Shown here piece after piece: positions 19,841 to 29,197 of a stretch of DNA of 64,000 bases. Under the pieces are notes generated by a model, which was not told the DNA's origin, ran no database searches, and was given only the letters and a program-made list of their open reading frames with translations. Every line of letters begins with the position of its first letter. Positions within the stretch are counted from its first letter, which is position 1. Source of the stretch: Clostridiales bacterium (GTDB taxonomy: Bacteria > Bacillota > Clostridia > Peptostreptococcales > Anaerovoracaceae); assembly GCA_015058145.1 (NCBI GenBank), contig SVCX01000001.1, positions 1 through 64,000 on the forward strand, in the 5' to 3' direction. A program made the position numbers and the translations under genes.

Positions 19841-21034
19841 ATGAGAGCGACAATTATAGTAATGGATTCACTGGGCGTCGGCCAGCTGCCTGACGCGGCG
19901 GAGTACGGCGATGCCGGGACGGATACCCTGGGACATATTCTCGACAACTACCCGCTGGACATCCCGAATCTCAGGAAACTGGGACTCGGCAACATAGAAA
20001 GACCCGAAGACCCTTCGGGAAAAGTCGCGGGCGGTCGTCTGGCAGTGGATAACACGGAAGGAATCTACGGACGCTTTGCTGAGAAGTCTGAAGGCAAAGA
20101 CACCATAACCGGTCACTGGGAGATTGCCGGAATCGAGACTAAAGTTCCAAACAAGACTTATTATGACGGGTTCCCGCAGGAGCTCATGGATGAGTTCGTG
20201 CGCCGTACCGGATACGGTTATCTCGGAAACTGTGTTGCTTCCGGTACGGAAATCATTGAAGAGCTGGGAGATGAACACGAAAAGACGGGAAAAGTTATCG
20301 TCTACACTTCTTCGGACAGCGTTTTTCAGATTGCGGCGAACACGGACGTTGTTCCATTGGAGGAATTGTACCGAATCTGCCGGATTGCGCGGGAGCTGCT
20401 TGTGGGAGAATACGCCTGCGGGCGCGTCATCGCGCGGCCTTACATCAAGGGACCTGACGGCAAGAGAGTTCGTACAGCGGACCGGCACGACTATGCGCTG
20501 TCGCCGCCGGAAGACACCATTCTCGACGTGATCTCAAAAGCCGGCATGACAGTTTACTCCATCGGAAAAATCAGGGATATCTTTAATGGTAAGGGGATTA
20601 CAGAAGCCGTCCACACAGAGAGTAATGACGATGGAGTAACGAAGACCATTGAAGCCCTTCGAAAGGATTTTGACGGACTCATCTTCACCAATCTGGTGGA
20701 TTTCGACTCCAAATACGGACACAGGAGAGATCCTGTCGGTTACGGAAAGGCCATTGAGGAATTTGATCGAAGGCTTCCGGAGATTATAGATGCGCTCAAA
20801 GAGGATGATATCCTGATTATCACAGCTGATCACGGAAACGATCCTACACATATCGACTTCAATCATACCAGAGAGTATGTTTTCTCTTTGCTGTGCGGTC
20901 AGCCGCTGCGAAAAGGCGTTGACCTCGGTACGAGAAGTTCCTTTGCAGATATCGGCGCGACTGCGGCGGAGTATTTGACTGGCAGAAAGGGTGTCACAGA
21001 AATCGGCGAGAGTTTCTTAGACCGGATTCGATGA
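19841..21034 (+). CDS. deoB: Phosphopentomutase
   Basis: MDSLGVGQLPDAAEYGDAGTDTLGHI; EGKDTITGHWEIAG; LIITADHGNDPTHIDFNHTREYV. ATG 19841 preferred over GTG 19832. Confidence 0.95.
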   Translation: MRATIIVMDSLGVGQLPDAAEYGDAGTDTLGHILDNYPLDIPNLRKLGLGNIERPEDPSGKVAGGRLAVDNTEGIYGRFAEKSEGKDTITGHWEIAGIETKVPNKTYYDGFPQELMDEFVRRTGYGYLGNCVASGTEIIEELGDEHEKTGKVIVYTSSDSVFQIAANTDVVPLEELYRICRIARELLVGEYACGRVIARPYIKGPDGKRVRTADRHDYALSPPEDTILDVISKAGMTVYSIGKIRDIFNGKGITEAVHTESNDDGVTKTIEALRKDFDGLIFTNLVDFDSKYGHRRDPVGYGKAIEEFDRRLPEIIDALKEDDILIITADHGNDPTHIDFNHTREYVFSLLCGQPLRKGVDLGTRSSFADIGATAAEYLTGRKGVTEIGESFLDRIR

Positions 21035-21064
21035 TGTTTACATAAACAAATTTTAATAAACAAA

Positions 21065-21099
21065 GAGCCCTCAGAACATTGATGCTGAGGGCTTTTTTT
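21065..21099 (+). terminator. Rho-independent terminator after deoB
   Basis: AGCCCTCAG-aacattgatg-CTGAGGGCT followed by TTTTTTT. Confidence 0.92.
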
Positions 21100-21157
21100 A
21101 ATACAATTTATTTGTATAATACGGAATTATTATGAACTTCATTATCGGGGGAGTGTT

Positions 21158-23083
21158 ATGAGAAATAAACTCATCTCTTTCGTTTTATCCGCGATGCTCG
21201 TTCTCACATTCATACCGCAGATTTCATTTGCGCTTGAGGGAGAGACCGAATCGCCGGAGGGCGAGAATGTCACAATTGAAGAACAGGCGACAGAACCGAT
21301 CGAAGAGACTATTGATGAGCTGGTAGATGAGGTTGTAAAAGAATCGGTCGAGGAACCAGTGACAGAAGTATCTGAAGAAGCTCCGGAGGAAACAGATGAG
21401 AGCGGGGTCATCACCGGTTTTGTTCCTCTCGCGACAACAGAATACTACTATGAAGGAAACCCGGAAGAAGAAGAACTGACACTTCATCTTCCTGAGGTTT
21501 TGAGTGTTTATCTGAACGGAAGTGATACCCCGAGGGACATTGCCGTATCCTGGGAAGCGGTCGAAGACTTCGACGATACGGATTTCTATTTCTATTCCAT
21601 GAGACCTGTTTGGGGTGAAGGTTTCGTGCTTTCGGATTCGTTGAGCGCGGCAGTCGATGTCCCTTGGATCACAGTTTACAGGCAGGAGCCGGAAAACGAC
21701 AGCATTGAACCTGTTGTCACGGAAGAAGAAGTCGAGCCGATTTATACGGAAGAGGAGGGCTGCATTGATCCGGAGGCGGGTGTTGCTGATGATACAGCGG
21801 ATGTCTCATTCAAAGCGCTTGCGTTGGAAACCACAGGTGAATTCGTGGATGGCATCACAGAAGATTCCTATGCGGATACTGCGACCAATACGGCGACAAT
21901 CTACAGGTATCTGACGGGTACGATGAAACTCAATACCGCTGCTGCGTGCGGCGTGATGATCAACATCAACGCGGAAAGCGCCATGAGTCCGATTAATCTG
22001 CAGAATACATACAACTCTAAGTTTGGACTATCTGACGCTGCTTACACCAGTGCCGTTGATAAGGGCAAGGGAAGTTATAAGACCAGCGGCGGTACGTCTA
22101 AGAATTTCAAGACAGACAGCGGCGGCTATGGCCTTTGCCAATGGACATCTTCCGGAAGGAAGACGAACCTCCTGAACAGAGCCATTTCTTCCAATCGGTC
22201 CATCGGTAATATCAACATGCAGCTGGAGCATCTGAACAGCGAGCTCCAGAACTATCCAAGTGTTCTTACAACACTGCAGAGAGTTCCAAACAATGCTGCC
22301 GGAGCATATATTGCTGCGGCTCAATTCTGCCTGGCCTTTGAAATCCCGGCAAACACAGTCAGCACTGCGGCTTCGAGAGGCAGAAGCTGCCTGTCGAACT
22401 ACTGGAAGACATACAGCGGCGCTTCCTCCAGCGCAACAGGGACATCTTTTGTTTCTCTTTGCGGATACTCCTATCCGACCGCCATCAAGGTAGGAAAAGG
22501 CATGGACGTCACAGGGTATGCTGTTTCAAATTATAACATCACGTCCTTGACCGGTAAGATTACCAACAGCAGTGGCAAAGTCCTGTATACCAAAACGCTC
22601 AAACCGAATACGACAGCTTATAAGCTGAGCAAACTGGACGACGCTATGAAGTTCGGCAGCCTCAGCGCAGGAACGTATACCTATACCATTAGTGCAACGG
22701 ATTCTCTTGGCAAAACTGTAACAGCCACACACAGATTCACGGCTGCTTCAGGCAATACGCCCGGGAAGGCTCTCGGATTCGCAACGAACGGCTCCAATGT
22801 TTCAACGTCTTCTGCTACAACTGCAAGTGTGAAGAAGACCTATTCCGGTAAATTCCCGAAACTTCCTAAGAGAGGATACTTCAAAAAAGGTGACAAGGGG
22901 AAACAGGTAAAGAGACTTCAGAAATTCCTGAACTGGTATGGGAACTACGGACTAAAAGTTAACGGTAAACTCGGTTCAAAGGGTATCAAGGCCATAAAGA
23001 AGTTCCAGAAGTCAGTTGGCTTCAAAGCAGACGGCGTGTTTGGAAAGAAATCCCTGGCAAAAGCGAAAAAAGTAAAGAGGTAA
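21158..23083 (+). CDS. Secreted cell-wall protein with phage-tail-lysozyme-like domain and C-terminal peptidoglycan-binding domain
   Basis: Signal peptide; Glu-rich linker; lysozyme-like segment (AAACGVMININAESAMSPINLQ...GYGLCQWTSSGRKTNLL); C-terminal PG_binding_1 motif (GDKGKQVKRLQKFLNWYG...GIKAIKKFQKSVGFKADGVFGKKS). Confidence 0.82.
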   Translation: MRNKLISFVLSAMLVLTFIPQISFALEGETESPEGENVTIEEQATEPIEETIDELVDEVVKESVEEPVTEVSEEAPEETDESGVITGFVPLATTEYYYEGNPEEEELTLHLPEVLSVYLNGSDTPRDIAVSWEAVEDFDDTDFYFYSMRPVWGEGFVLSDSLSAAVDVPWITVYRQEPENDSIEPVVTEEEVEPIYTEEEGCIDPEAGVADDTADVSFKALALETTGEFVDGITEDSYADTATNTATIYRYLTGTMKLNTAAACGVMININAESAMSPINLQNTYNSKFGLSDAAYTSAVDKGKGSYKTSGGTSKNFKTDSGGYGLCQWTSSGRKTNLLNRAISSNRSIGNINMQLEHLNSELQNYPSVLTTLQRVPNNAAGAYIAAAQFCLAFEIPANTVSTAASRGRSCLSNYWKTYSGASSSATGTSFVSLCGYSYPTAIKVGKGMDVTGYAVSNYNITSLTGKITNSSGKVLYTKTLKPNTTAYKLSKLDDAMKFGSLSAGTYTYTISATDSLGKTVTATHRFTAASGNTPGKALGFATNGSNVSTSSATTASVKKTYSGKFPKLPKRGYFKKGDKGKQVKRLQKFLNWYGNYGLKVNGKLGSKGIKAIKKFQKSVGFKADGVFGKKSLAKAKKVKR

Positions 23084-23120
23084 ACGAGTACAGCCAGAAT
23101 AGTAAATAATAATTGAAGTT

Positions 23121-23152
23121 CAGCGGGATTTAAGTTATACTTAATCCCGCTG
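23121..23152. terminator. Stem-loop without U-tract between the lysozyme-like gene and tRNA-Ser
   Basis: CAGCGGGATTtAAGT-tat-ACTTAATCCCGCTG. Confidence 0.45.
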
Positions 23153-23160
23153 TAGAATGT

Positions 23161-23249
23161 GGAAGCGTATCGAAGTGGTCATAACGAGCCGCACTCGAAA
23201 TGCGGTTGTCCTCCGGGGCACGTGGGTTCGAATCCCACCGCTTCCGCCA
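23161..23249 (+). tRNA. tRNA-Ser (anticodon CGA)
   Basis: Acceptor GGAAGCG/CGCTTCC, anticodon loop CTCGAAA, long class II variable arm, T-arm GTGGGTTCGAATCCCAC, encoded CCA. Confidence 0.95.
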
Positions 23250-23253
23250 AAAG

Positions 23254-23289
23254 CGAACGGGAGAACGAATGGTTTCCCGTTCGTTTTTT
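23254..23289 (+). terminator. Rho-independent terminator after tRNA-Ser
   Basis: CGAACGGGA-gaacgaatggtt-TCCCGTTCG followed by TTTTTT. Confidence 0.92.
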
Positions 23290-23435
23290 GAGATATGCAA
23301 GGATTCGAATATAAAAGTGAAAAATAGTATAAGAATGGTATAAACCTTGTCTTACCAAGGAGGTTGATGTACAATTCTTAGTATATACAATGTCATCATA
23401 TACGATATGTTGAGCCGTTTATAGAGGGAGAGGCA

Positions 23436-24032
23436 ATGAACAAAAAAATAGGAATTATTATTGGAAGTGTCATCGTGGCTGCCGGTTGTATCGTCGGCGG
23501 TTATTTTTTCCACAATGCTCAGGTTGAGAAGGCACAGGAAGAAAGCATTTCCCAGATTAACAAATCAGTTTCGATGGACGATTATCGGGAGGCACAGAAG
23601 CAGGAAGTTCAGACCATTTTAGATACCTACGATAAGAAGATACACAATACAAAAGACAAATCCAAAATGGAGAAGTTTGTAAACAGCGCCAAGAAAGAGA
23701 TTGGTGAGATCAAGACCGACGCTGAAATTACAGAGGAAGTACAAAATCACGGCATTAAGGAACTGAATGGCATCGTAAACCTTGATGATTACAGAGAAGC
23801 ACAGCGTAATGAAATCGAGGAGATTCTAAAAGACGCAACGACCGACATCAAGAAAGTGAAGACTACAGAAGAGGCGGACAAGATTGTCGAAGAGGCGAAA
23901 GAGAATATTGCCAATTACAAGACAGATGCAGAAATGACTGCGGCTGAAGCAGCGGCAAGAGCCCAGTCATCGAAGGGTTCGAGTAAAGGTTCGAAAGGCT
24001 GTGTAGGTAATGATGCATCAAACTTCTATTAA
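23436..24032 (+). CDS. Membrane-anchored helical repeat protein (two related repeats)
   Basis: N-terminal TM (IGIIIGSVIVAAGCIVGGYFF); VSMDDYREAQKQEVQTIL and VNLDDYREAQRNEIEEIL repeats; Ser/Gly/Lys linker and tail GCVGNDASNFY. Confidence 0.8.
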   Translation: MNKKIGIIIGSVIVAAGCIVGGYFFHNAQVEKAQEESISQINKSVSMDDYREAQKQEVQTILDTYDKKIHNTKDKSKMEKFVNSAKKEIGEIKTDAEITEEVQNHGIKELNGIVNLDDYREAQRNEIEEILKDATTDIKKVKTTEEADKIVEEAKENIANYKTDAEMTAAEAAARAQSSKGSSKGSKGCVGNDASNFY

Positions 24033-25020
24033 TCACAGAGATATCCCGCAGTTTTCCTATATGCGGATCATAGCATGTATCGCAATCGTAGGACTGCACT
24101 CACTGTTTGCGAGTAACGTTTATTTCGCGGATACCATTACACAAACGCAGCTTACCGTATCTACCGCCGTTGAGCATATGCTCATGTGGGCGGTACCGGT
24201 GTTTCTTATGGTGACCGGAGCGCTGCAACTGAATCCACAGAAAACGCTATCTGCATCAAAACTAATCAAGTACATCAAGAGGGTCGCGTTGGCGCTCGTT
24301 GTATTCACATTGATATTCCAGATTCTGGACTATTCGCAGGGGGACCAACAGACCATTATTACAGGGTGGCTTCAGAATCTCTTTATGGGTCACAGCTGGG
24401 CGCATATGTGGTATCTGTACCTGCTGATTGGAATATATCTGATGTTGCCGTTTTACAAAATCATAACAGAACACGCATCAGACAGACTGTTGATGTACCT
24501 GATTCTTCTTATGATTGTCTTTGTTTCCCTATTGCCTATTTGCGACGCAAAGGGAATCGACTGCGGATTTTACATCCCAACAACAGTGATTTATCCAATC
24601 TATCTGTTCTTGGGTTACTTGCTGCACAAGAATAGGTTGTCGATTGAACTCGGCATCGGACTTTTTGTTGCAAGTTCAGCGTTGATCATCTCATTATCTT
24701 TGTTTGCATCATCGGAGACCAGTCAGCTGTTTTCTGAGTACGCTTCCATTACTGTCATTGCACAATCAATCGGTGCATTCACGATCATGCAGTATTTGGA
24801 AAAACCTGTGGGAAGATTGATGTCAAGTTTAGATGACTGTTCCTTCGGCATTTACCTCATCCATATGATAGGTGTTAGAGCAGTCATGAAATGGGCAGGG
24901 TTTGACCCGTATTCCAATTACCCAGTCCTGAGTTTTATCGGCATGGTGATTGCGTTCTTCATCGGAGCGTACATCATTACATATTTCATAAGAAAAATTC
25001 CGAAGCTGAATCTTTTATAG
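24010..25020 (+). CDS. Acyltransferase family membrane protein (acyltransferase-3/WecH-like)
   Basis: RIIACIAIVGLHSL start, about 10 TM segments, SFGIYLIHMIGVR near the C-terminus. Confidence 0.85.
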   Translation: MMHQTSINHRDIPQFSYMRIIACIAIVGLHSLFASNVYFADTITQTQLTVSTAVEHMLMWAVPVFLMVTGALQLNPQKTLSASKLIKYIKRVALALVVFTLIFQILDYSQGDQQTIITGWLQNLFMGHSWAHMWYLYLLIGIYLMLPFYKIITEHASDRLLMYLILLMIVFVSLLPICDAKGIDCGFYIPTTVIYPIYLFLGYLLHKNRLSIELGIGLFVASSALIISLSLFASSETSQLFSEYASITVIAQSIGAFTIMQYLEKPVGRLMSSLDDCSFGIYLIHMIGVRAVMKWAGFDPYSNYPVLSFIGMVIAFFIGAYIITYFIRKIPKLNLL

Positions 25021-25041
25021 TCGCGCGAGAAAGGACAAATC

Positions 25042-26391
25042 ATGAAAAAAGTATTAGCAATCATTACAACAGCGCTGATGGTAATCACTGTCGTACCTTC
25101 GGTTGCATTTGCGGAAGAGAACATCGATGTTCCATCCACAGTTTCTGTTGATGAAGCAGAACCGGAAGTGGAAGCACCGGCTGAAACCAACGATGTAACG
25201 GCGATGGGAGACGCATCTGACGTCAATGCTGATCCAGAGGGAAATACCGAAGGAGTAAGCGGCGAAACAACTGATAACGGCTGGAATGAAGATCATACGT
25301 GTTACTCTATCGACGGCGAACTGCAGACGAACTGTTGGTTAGAAGACAAGCAGTATTACGCAGGAGACGATGGTGTGATACTTAAGGGCAAACAGGATGT
25401 AGAAGGCGAAACGTATTATTTTGCACCTGACACCGGCATTCTACAGAAGAATTATTGGTTCAATGAGGCTGGCAAGGATTTCTACTTTGGATCAAACGGC
25501 ATCCTGCAGAAGAACAGTTGGGTCGATGGAAACAAATACTATGTAGGAGCAGACGGCACAAAAGTCAAGAACAGCTGGGTCGATGGAAACAAATACTATG
25601 TAAAAGCAGATGGTACAAAAGCGACCGGAATCGTCAAAATTGGAAGTGCTGTCTACAAGTTCAAGTCAGATGGTACGAAAGATACTTACAAAGGATGGTT
25701 TGAAAACAATACGAGATATGCCAACGGGAACGGAACGATTGCTAACTCTGTTAAGAAAATCGGCAAAAATTACTATCTGTTCAATGCAAACAACGGCGTT
25801 AAGGTGACAAAAAAAGGTTTCATTACCCAGTCAGGAAAGACATATTATATCTCATCTGGAGTAGTTACCCTTGGCTGGAAAGCAATAGGAAAAAAGGCGT
25901 ATTTCTTCTATAAGAGCGGCAGCAATGCAGGCGCACAGGCGAAGAATACAACGATTGGTTACCTTAAGATTCCTGCCAAAGGGTATCTTGGAGAAGCTTA
26001 CGCACTGGGAATCAAAAAACTGAACAAGACAAAGTGGACACTGAAACAGGCCTACAGAAACTCTTACAAGATCAGATATCAGGGCAGATGGTGGAGACAG
26101 AAGACTGCTGAAAAATACGCCCTGAAGGGATTCAAGAAGAATAAGGGCAATTGCTATGTTATGGCCAGCACTTTCTACATTCAGGCAAAACTCCTCGGTT
26201 ACAATGTCAGACAGATCGAGGGAAAAGTAAATGGAAGGCATCCGCATTCATGGACTCAAATTAAGCAGGATGGCAAGTGGCGTGTTTACGATCCGAACTT
26301 CAGGAATGAAACCGGAAGAAGCGGATGGAAGATCTACTATGGAAAGAAGGGTACGTGGAGATACAACAGGTATCATGTTTTCCAGAAATAA
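25042..26391 (+). CDS. Secreted cell-wall/choline-binding-type repeat protein with transglutaminase-like C-terminal domain
   Basis: Signal peptide; repeats such as NSWVDGNKYYVGADGTKVK; C-terminal GNCYVMASTFYIQAKLLGYNVRQIEG...HPHSWTQIKQDGKWRVYDPNF with Cys/His/Asp in transglutaminase-like order. Confidence 0.82.
   Translation: MKKVLAIITTALMVITVVPSVAFAEENIDVPSTVSVDEAEPEVEAPAETNDVTAMGDASDVNADPEGNTEGVSGETTDNGWNEDHTCYSIDGELQTNCWLEDKQYYAGDDGVILKGKQDVEGETYYFAPDTGILQKNYWFNEAGKDFYFGSNGILQKNSWVDGNKYYVGADGTKVKNSWVDGNKYYVKADGTKATGIVKIGSAVYKFKSDGTKDTYKGWFENNTRYANGNGTIANSVKKIGKNYYLFNANNGVKVTKKGFITQSGKTYYISSGVVTLGWKAIGKKAYFFYKSGSNAGAQAKNTTIGYLKIPAKGYLGEAYALGIKKLNKTKWTLKQAYRNSYKIRYQGRWWRQKTAEKYALKGFKKNKGNCYVMASTFYIQAKLLGYNVRQIEGKVNGRHPHSWTQIKQDGKWRVYDPNFRNETGRSGWKIYYGKKGTWRYNRYHVFQK
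25510..25623 (+). repeat. Two-copy tandem 57-bp repeat inside the wall-binding gene
   Basis: AAGAACAG[T/C]TGGGTCGATGGAAACAAATACTATGTA...GCAGA[C/T]GG[C/T]ACAAAA at 25510 and 25567. Confidence 0.85.
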
Positions 26392-26399
26392 TCAATGAA

Positions 26400-26424
26400 A
26401 GAGAGGCCGTACGGCCTCTCTGTT
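26400..26424 (+). terminator. Terminator-like inverted repeat
   Basis: AGAGAGGCCGTACGGCCTCTCT followed by GTTT; lies between convergent CDS and tRNA-Arg. Confidence 0.65.
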
Positions 26425-26429
26425 TAATA

Positions 26430-26504
26430 TGGCGCCCCCAGTCGGAATCGAACCAACAACGCATCCTTCGGAGGGATGTGTTATATCCATTTAACTATGA
26501 GGGC
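26430..26504 (-). tRNA. tRNA-Arg (anticodon CCG)
   Basis: Reverse complement GCCCTCATAGTTAAATGGATATAACACATCCCTCCGAAGGATGCGTTGTTGGTTCGATTCCGACTGGGGGCGCCA; acceptor GCCCTCA/TGGGGGC, loop CTCCGAA. Confidence 0.94.
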
Positions 26505-26590
26505 GTGCTGGTTTATTGTATACGGCATAGACAAAAAATGCAAACCATATCTGAAAAATATGTTATTATCATAAGCGGGAGGTACCGATT

Positions 26591-27454
26591 ATGACACAGA
26601 AACTGGACATCATTGTATTTGATCCGGCCGGTAACACAACTATTATGGTACTTACGCCGGTTCCGAGAAGTCAATATGCCGAAACAGCGAAAAAACTGCT
26701 GGAAATCGATTTTGGACCGCAGTGCAGCTGGCGAGAGGTTGCATTTGGCGAGCAGGTTGCGTTCATCGTTGAAGAGAAGAATCAGGACGTCGCGGAAACA
26801 CCGATCATGGAGATGTGCGGACTTGAGTTCTGCGGAAACGCCTCCCGTTCGTATGCATACTACCGGGCCATGTTCCTCGGAGAAGGTGAGGGCGTTGGCG
26901 GTGAAAAGAAGAAAATCACTGTGCGCGTCAGCGGATGCAGCGATCTTCTGACAGCAGTGGTTGATCCGGTTCAACGTGATTCTATCATCCAGATGCCTCT
27001 GCCTGTTGATCTCAAGATGATTGATACAGCGCCTGTCGGAATCGAAGGTACTTATCCTCTTGTTGTCTTCGATGGAATCTCACACATCGTTATTCCAGGT
27101 GTGGAGGCGGATGAGGATACCTTCCACCGAATCAGAGAGTTCATCTATTCAGATGTGGATCCGGAGATGGATGCCTTCGGCGTCATGTTCATTAATGAAG
27201 AAAAGGATCTGATGTCCCCTGTAGTATACGTGCGTGATGTGGATACGACCTATTTCGAGGGCAGCTGTGGTTCAGGAACAGCTGCGGCAGCCGTTGCAAA
27301 AGCTGCAGCCGAGACTGAGGGAACCTTTGAATACGTCTTCCGACAGCCAGACGGTACGTTATACGCGTCAGTGACAAAGAAAGACGGACAGGTTACCGAA
27401 ATCGGACTCGGCGGAATCATAGAAATGACAGATATATTACATGTAGAAGTATAA
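26591..27454 (+). CDS. Diaminopimelate-epimerase-like (DapF-fold) racemase
   Basis: Two Cys motifs in DapF-like order: EFCGNASRSYAYY and EGSCGSGTAAAAVAKA. Confidence 0.8.
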   Translation: MTQKLDIIVFDPAGNTTIMVLTPVPRSQYAETAKKLLEIDFGPQCSWREVAFGEQVAFIVEEKNQDVAETPIMEMCGLEFCGNASRSYAYYRAMFLGEGEGVGGEKKKITVRVSGCSDLLTAVVDPVQRDSIIQMPLPVDLKMIDTAPVGIEGTYPLVVFDGISHIVIPGVEADEDTFHRIREFIYSDVDPEMDAFGVMFINEEKDLMSPVVYVRDVDTTYFEGSCGSGTAAAAVAKAAAETEGTFEYVFRQPDGTLYASVTKKDGQVTEIGLGGIIEMTDILHVEV

Positions 27455-27459
27455 GGAGA

Positions 27460-28575
27460 ATGATTATGGACCCTAGAATTAAAGAGCTTGCAGATCTTCT
27501 GACAGATTATTCAACTGACATTCAGCCGGGGGACAACGTGCTGATCAGTTATGAAGGCGATATGAGTAAAAACCTTGCGCGTCAGCTCATCAAAAATGTC
27601 TACGCCAAGGGCGGGCTGCCGTATGTTGAAATCAGAGATTCCCAGATAACCAGAGAAATCCTTCTTGGGTGCACCGAAGAGCAAATTAAGTTTAAGGATG
27701 AAATCGATCTAGCGCAGATGAAGGGAATGCAGGCTTACATCGCAATCAGAGGCGGAAACAATACAGCCGAGATGTCTGATGTTCCATCTGATAAGATGAA
27801 CCTCTACAGCAGACTCAGCAGACCGACCCTCGACTATCGCGTGAACGAGACTAAGTGGGTTGTTCTCAGATATCCGAATTACGCCATGGCTCAGCTTGCG
27901 AACAGCAGCCTGGAGAAGTTCGAGGACTTCTACTTTGATGTCTGCACACTGGATTATGAGAAGATGAGCAAAGCTATGGACCCGCTGAAGGATCTGATGG
28001 ACAGGACGGACAAGGTCCACATTGAAGGTCCGGGAACCGACTTGACATTTTCTATCAAAGGTATCGGCGCAGTTAAGTGCGACGGTCACATGAACATTCC
28101 TGACGGTGAGGTTTACACAGCTCCGGTAAGAGAATCCATGAACGGCATCATCTCATATAATACGCCGTCGGAAGAGCAGGGCTTCACCTATGAAAATATT
28201 GTTTTTGAAGTAAAAGATGGCAAAATCGTCAAAGCCAGCTCCAATGATGACAAACGCATCAACGAGCTTTTGGATGTGGACGAGGGAGCAAGATACTTCG
28301 GAGAATTCGCCATCGGCGTGAACCCGTACATTCTTCACCCGATGAAGGATACGCTCTTCGATGAGAAAATCTGCGGTTCTTTCCATCTCACGCCGGGTAT
28401 GTGCTATGAAGATGCGCCGAACGGAAACAAATCTGCTAACCACTGGGATCTGGTTATGATCCAGAGACCGGAATACGGCGGCGGCAGAATCTGGTTTGAC
28501 GACGTCCTGATCCGGGAAGATGGGTTGTTCGTACTGCCAGAACTGGAGTGCCTGAATCCGGAGAACCTGAAGTAA
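27460..28575 (+). CDS. M29 family aminopeptidase
   Basis: 371 aa; N-terminal QPGDNVLISYEGD...ARQLIKNVYAKGGLPYVEIRD; IHIEGPGTDLTFSIKG-like central region; GEFAIGVNPYI and HWDLVMIQRP near the C-terminus. RBS AAGGAGAATG. Confidence 0.88.
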   Translation: MIMDPRIKELADLLTDYSTDIQPGDNVLISYEGDMSKNLARQLIKNVYAKGGLPYVEIRDSQITREILLGCTEEQIKFKDEIDLAQMKGMQAYIAIRGGNNTAEMSDVPSDKMNLYSRLSRPTLDYRVNETKWVVLRYPNYAMAQLANSSLEKFEDFYFDVCTLDYEKMSKAMDPLKDLMDRTDKVHIEGPGTDLTFSIKGIGAVKCDGHMNIPDGEVYTAPVRESMNGIISYNTPSEEQGFTYENIVFEVKDGKIVKASSNDDKRINELLDVDEGARYFGEFAIGVNPYILHPMKDTLFDEKICGSFHLTPGMCYEDAPNGNKSANHWDLVMIQRPEYGGGRIWFDDVLIREDGLFVLPELECLNPENLK

Positions 28576-28594
28576 GGACTATCAGCGTAGAATT

Positions 28595-29155
28595 ATGGCT
28601 AATTTCACTGAAAAAGCAATCGTTGAAACACTGAACGAACTGCTGCGGAAACAGACAATCGACAAAATCACGGTAAAAGACCTTACGGAAGCCTGCGGTA
28701 TATCCCGGAACACCTTTTATTATCATTATCACGATATATATGAGGTGCTGACCCGGGATTTTGTCGATCGCGCTGACACGCTGCTGAAAACACATGAAGA
28801 AGATGAGTCCTGGGAAGATCTCTTTATCGATGGATTAAGCTTTCTCTACGAAAATAAGGCGGCAATTGATCATATTTACTGGTCTGTTGACAGCGACTCA
28901 CTTGACAGATTTCTTGATAAAGTGGTATATAAATATACGCGTGGTGTGGTTGAAGAGGAGAGCGGCGAAGGCCGCTACAGCGAAAGAACAATATCTCTCG
29001 CGGCGGATTTCTATAAGAACGCGCTTGTGGGAGCTGTTCTTGGTTGGATTGAAGACGACATGAAGGAAAATCCTGAAGAACTGGCGCATTTATATAACAG
29101 CGTCTTCAGCGGAACGATTGATGGCCTTCTTTCCAGCATCGAGAGAGCTGTCTGA
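28595..29155 (+). CDS. TetR/AcrR family transcriptional regulator
   Basis: N-terminal HTH KITVKDLTEACGISRNTFYYHYHDIYEVL. Confidence 0.92.
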   Translation: MANFTEKAIVETLNELLRKQTIDKITVKDLTEACGISRNTFYYHYHDIYEVLTRDFVDRADTLLKTHEEDESWEDLFIDGLSFLYENKAAIDHIYWSVDSDSLDRFLDKVVYKYTRGVVEEESGEGRYSERTISLAADFYKNALVGAVLGWIEDDMKENPEELAHLYNSVFSGTIDGLLSSIERAV

Positions 29156-29197
29156 TCGGACGGCCGGTAATCTGAGTTGAACATTTGTACATATCAG

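Noticed and set aside
21158-23083. Prophage signal from the phage-tail-lysozyme-like domain
   Set aside because: No neighbouring phage structural or integrase genes; signal peptide and PG-binding domain indicate a host surface protein.
23121-23249. att-site duplication of the tRNA-Ser 3' end
   Set aside because: Scanned downstream through 26.5 kb by eye; only short partial matches such as GGATTCGAAT at about 23301 were seen.
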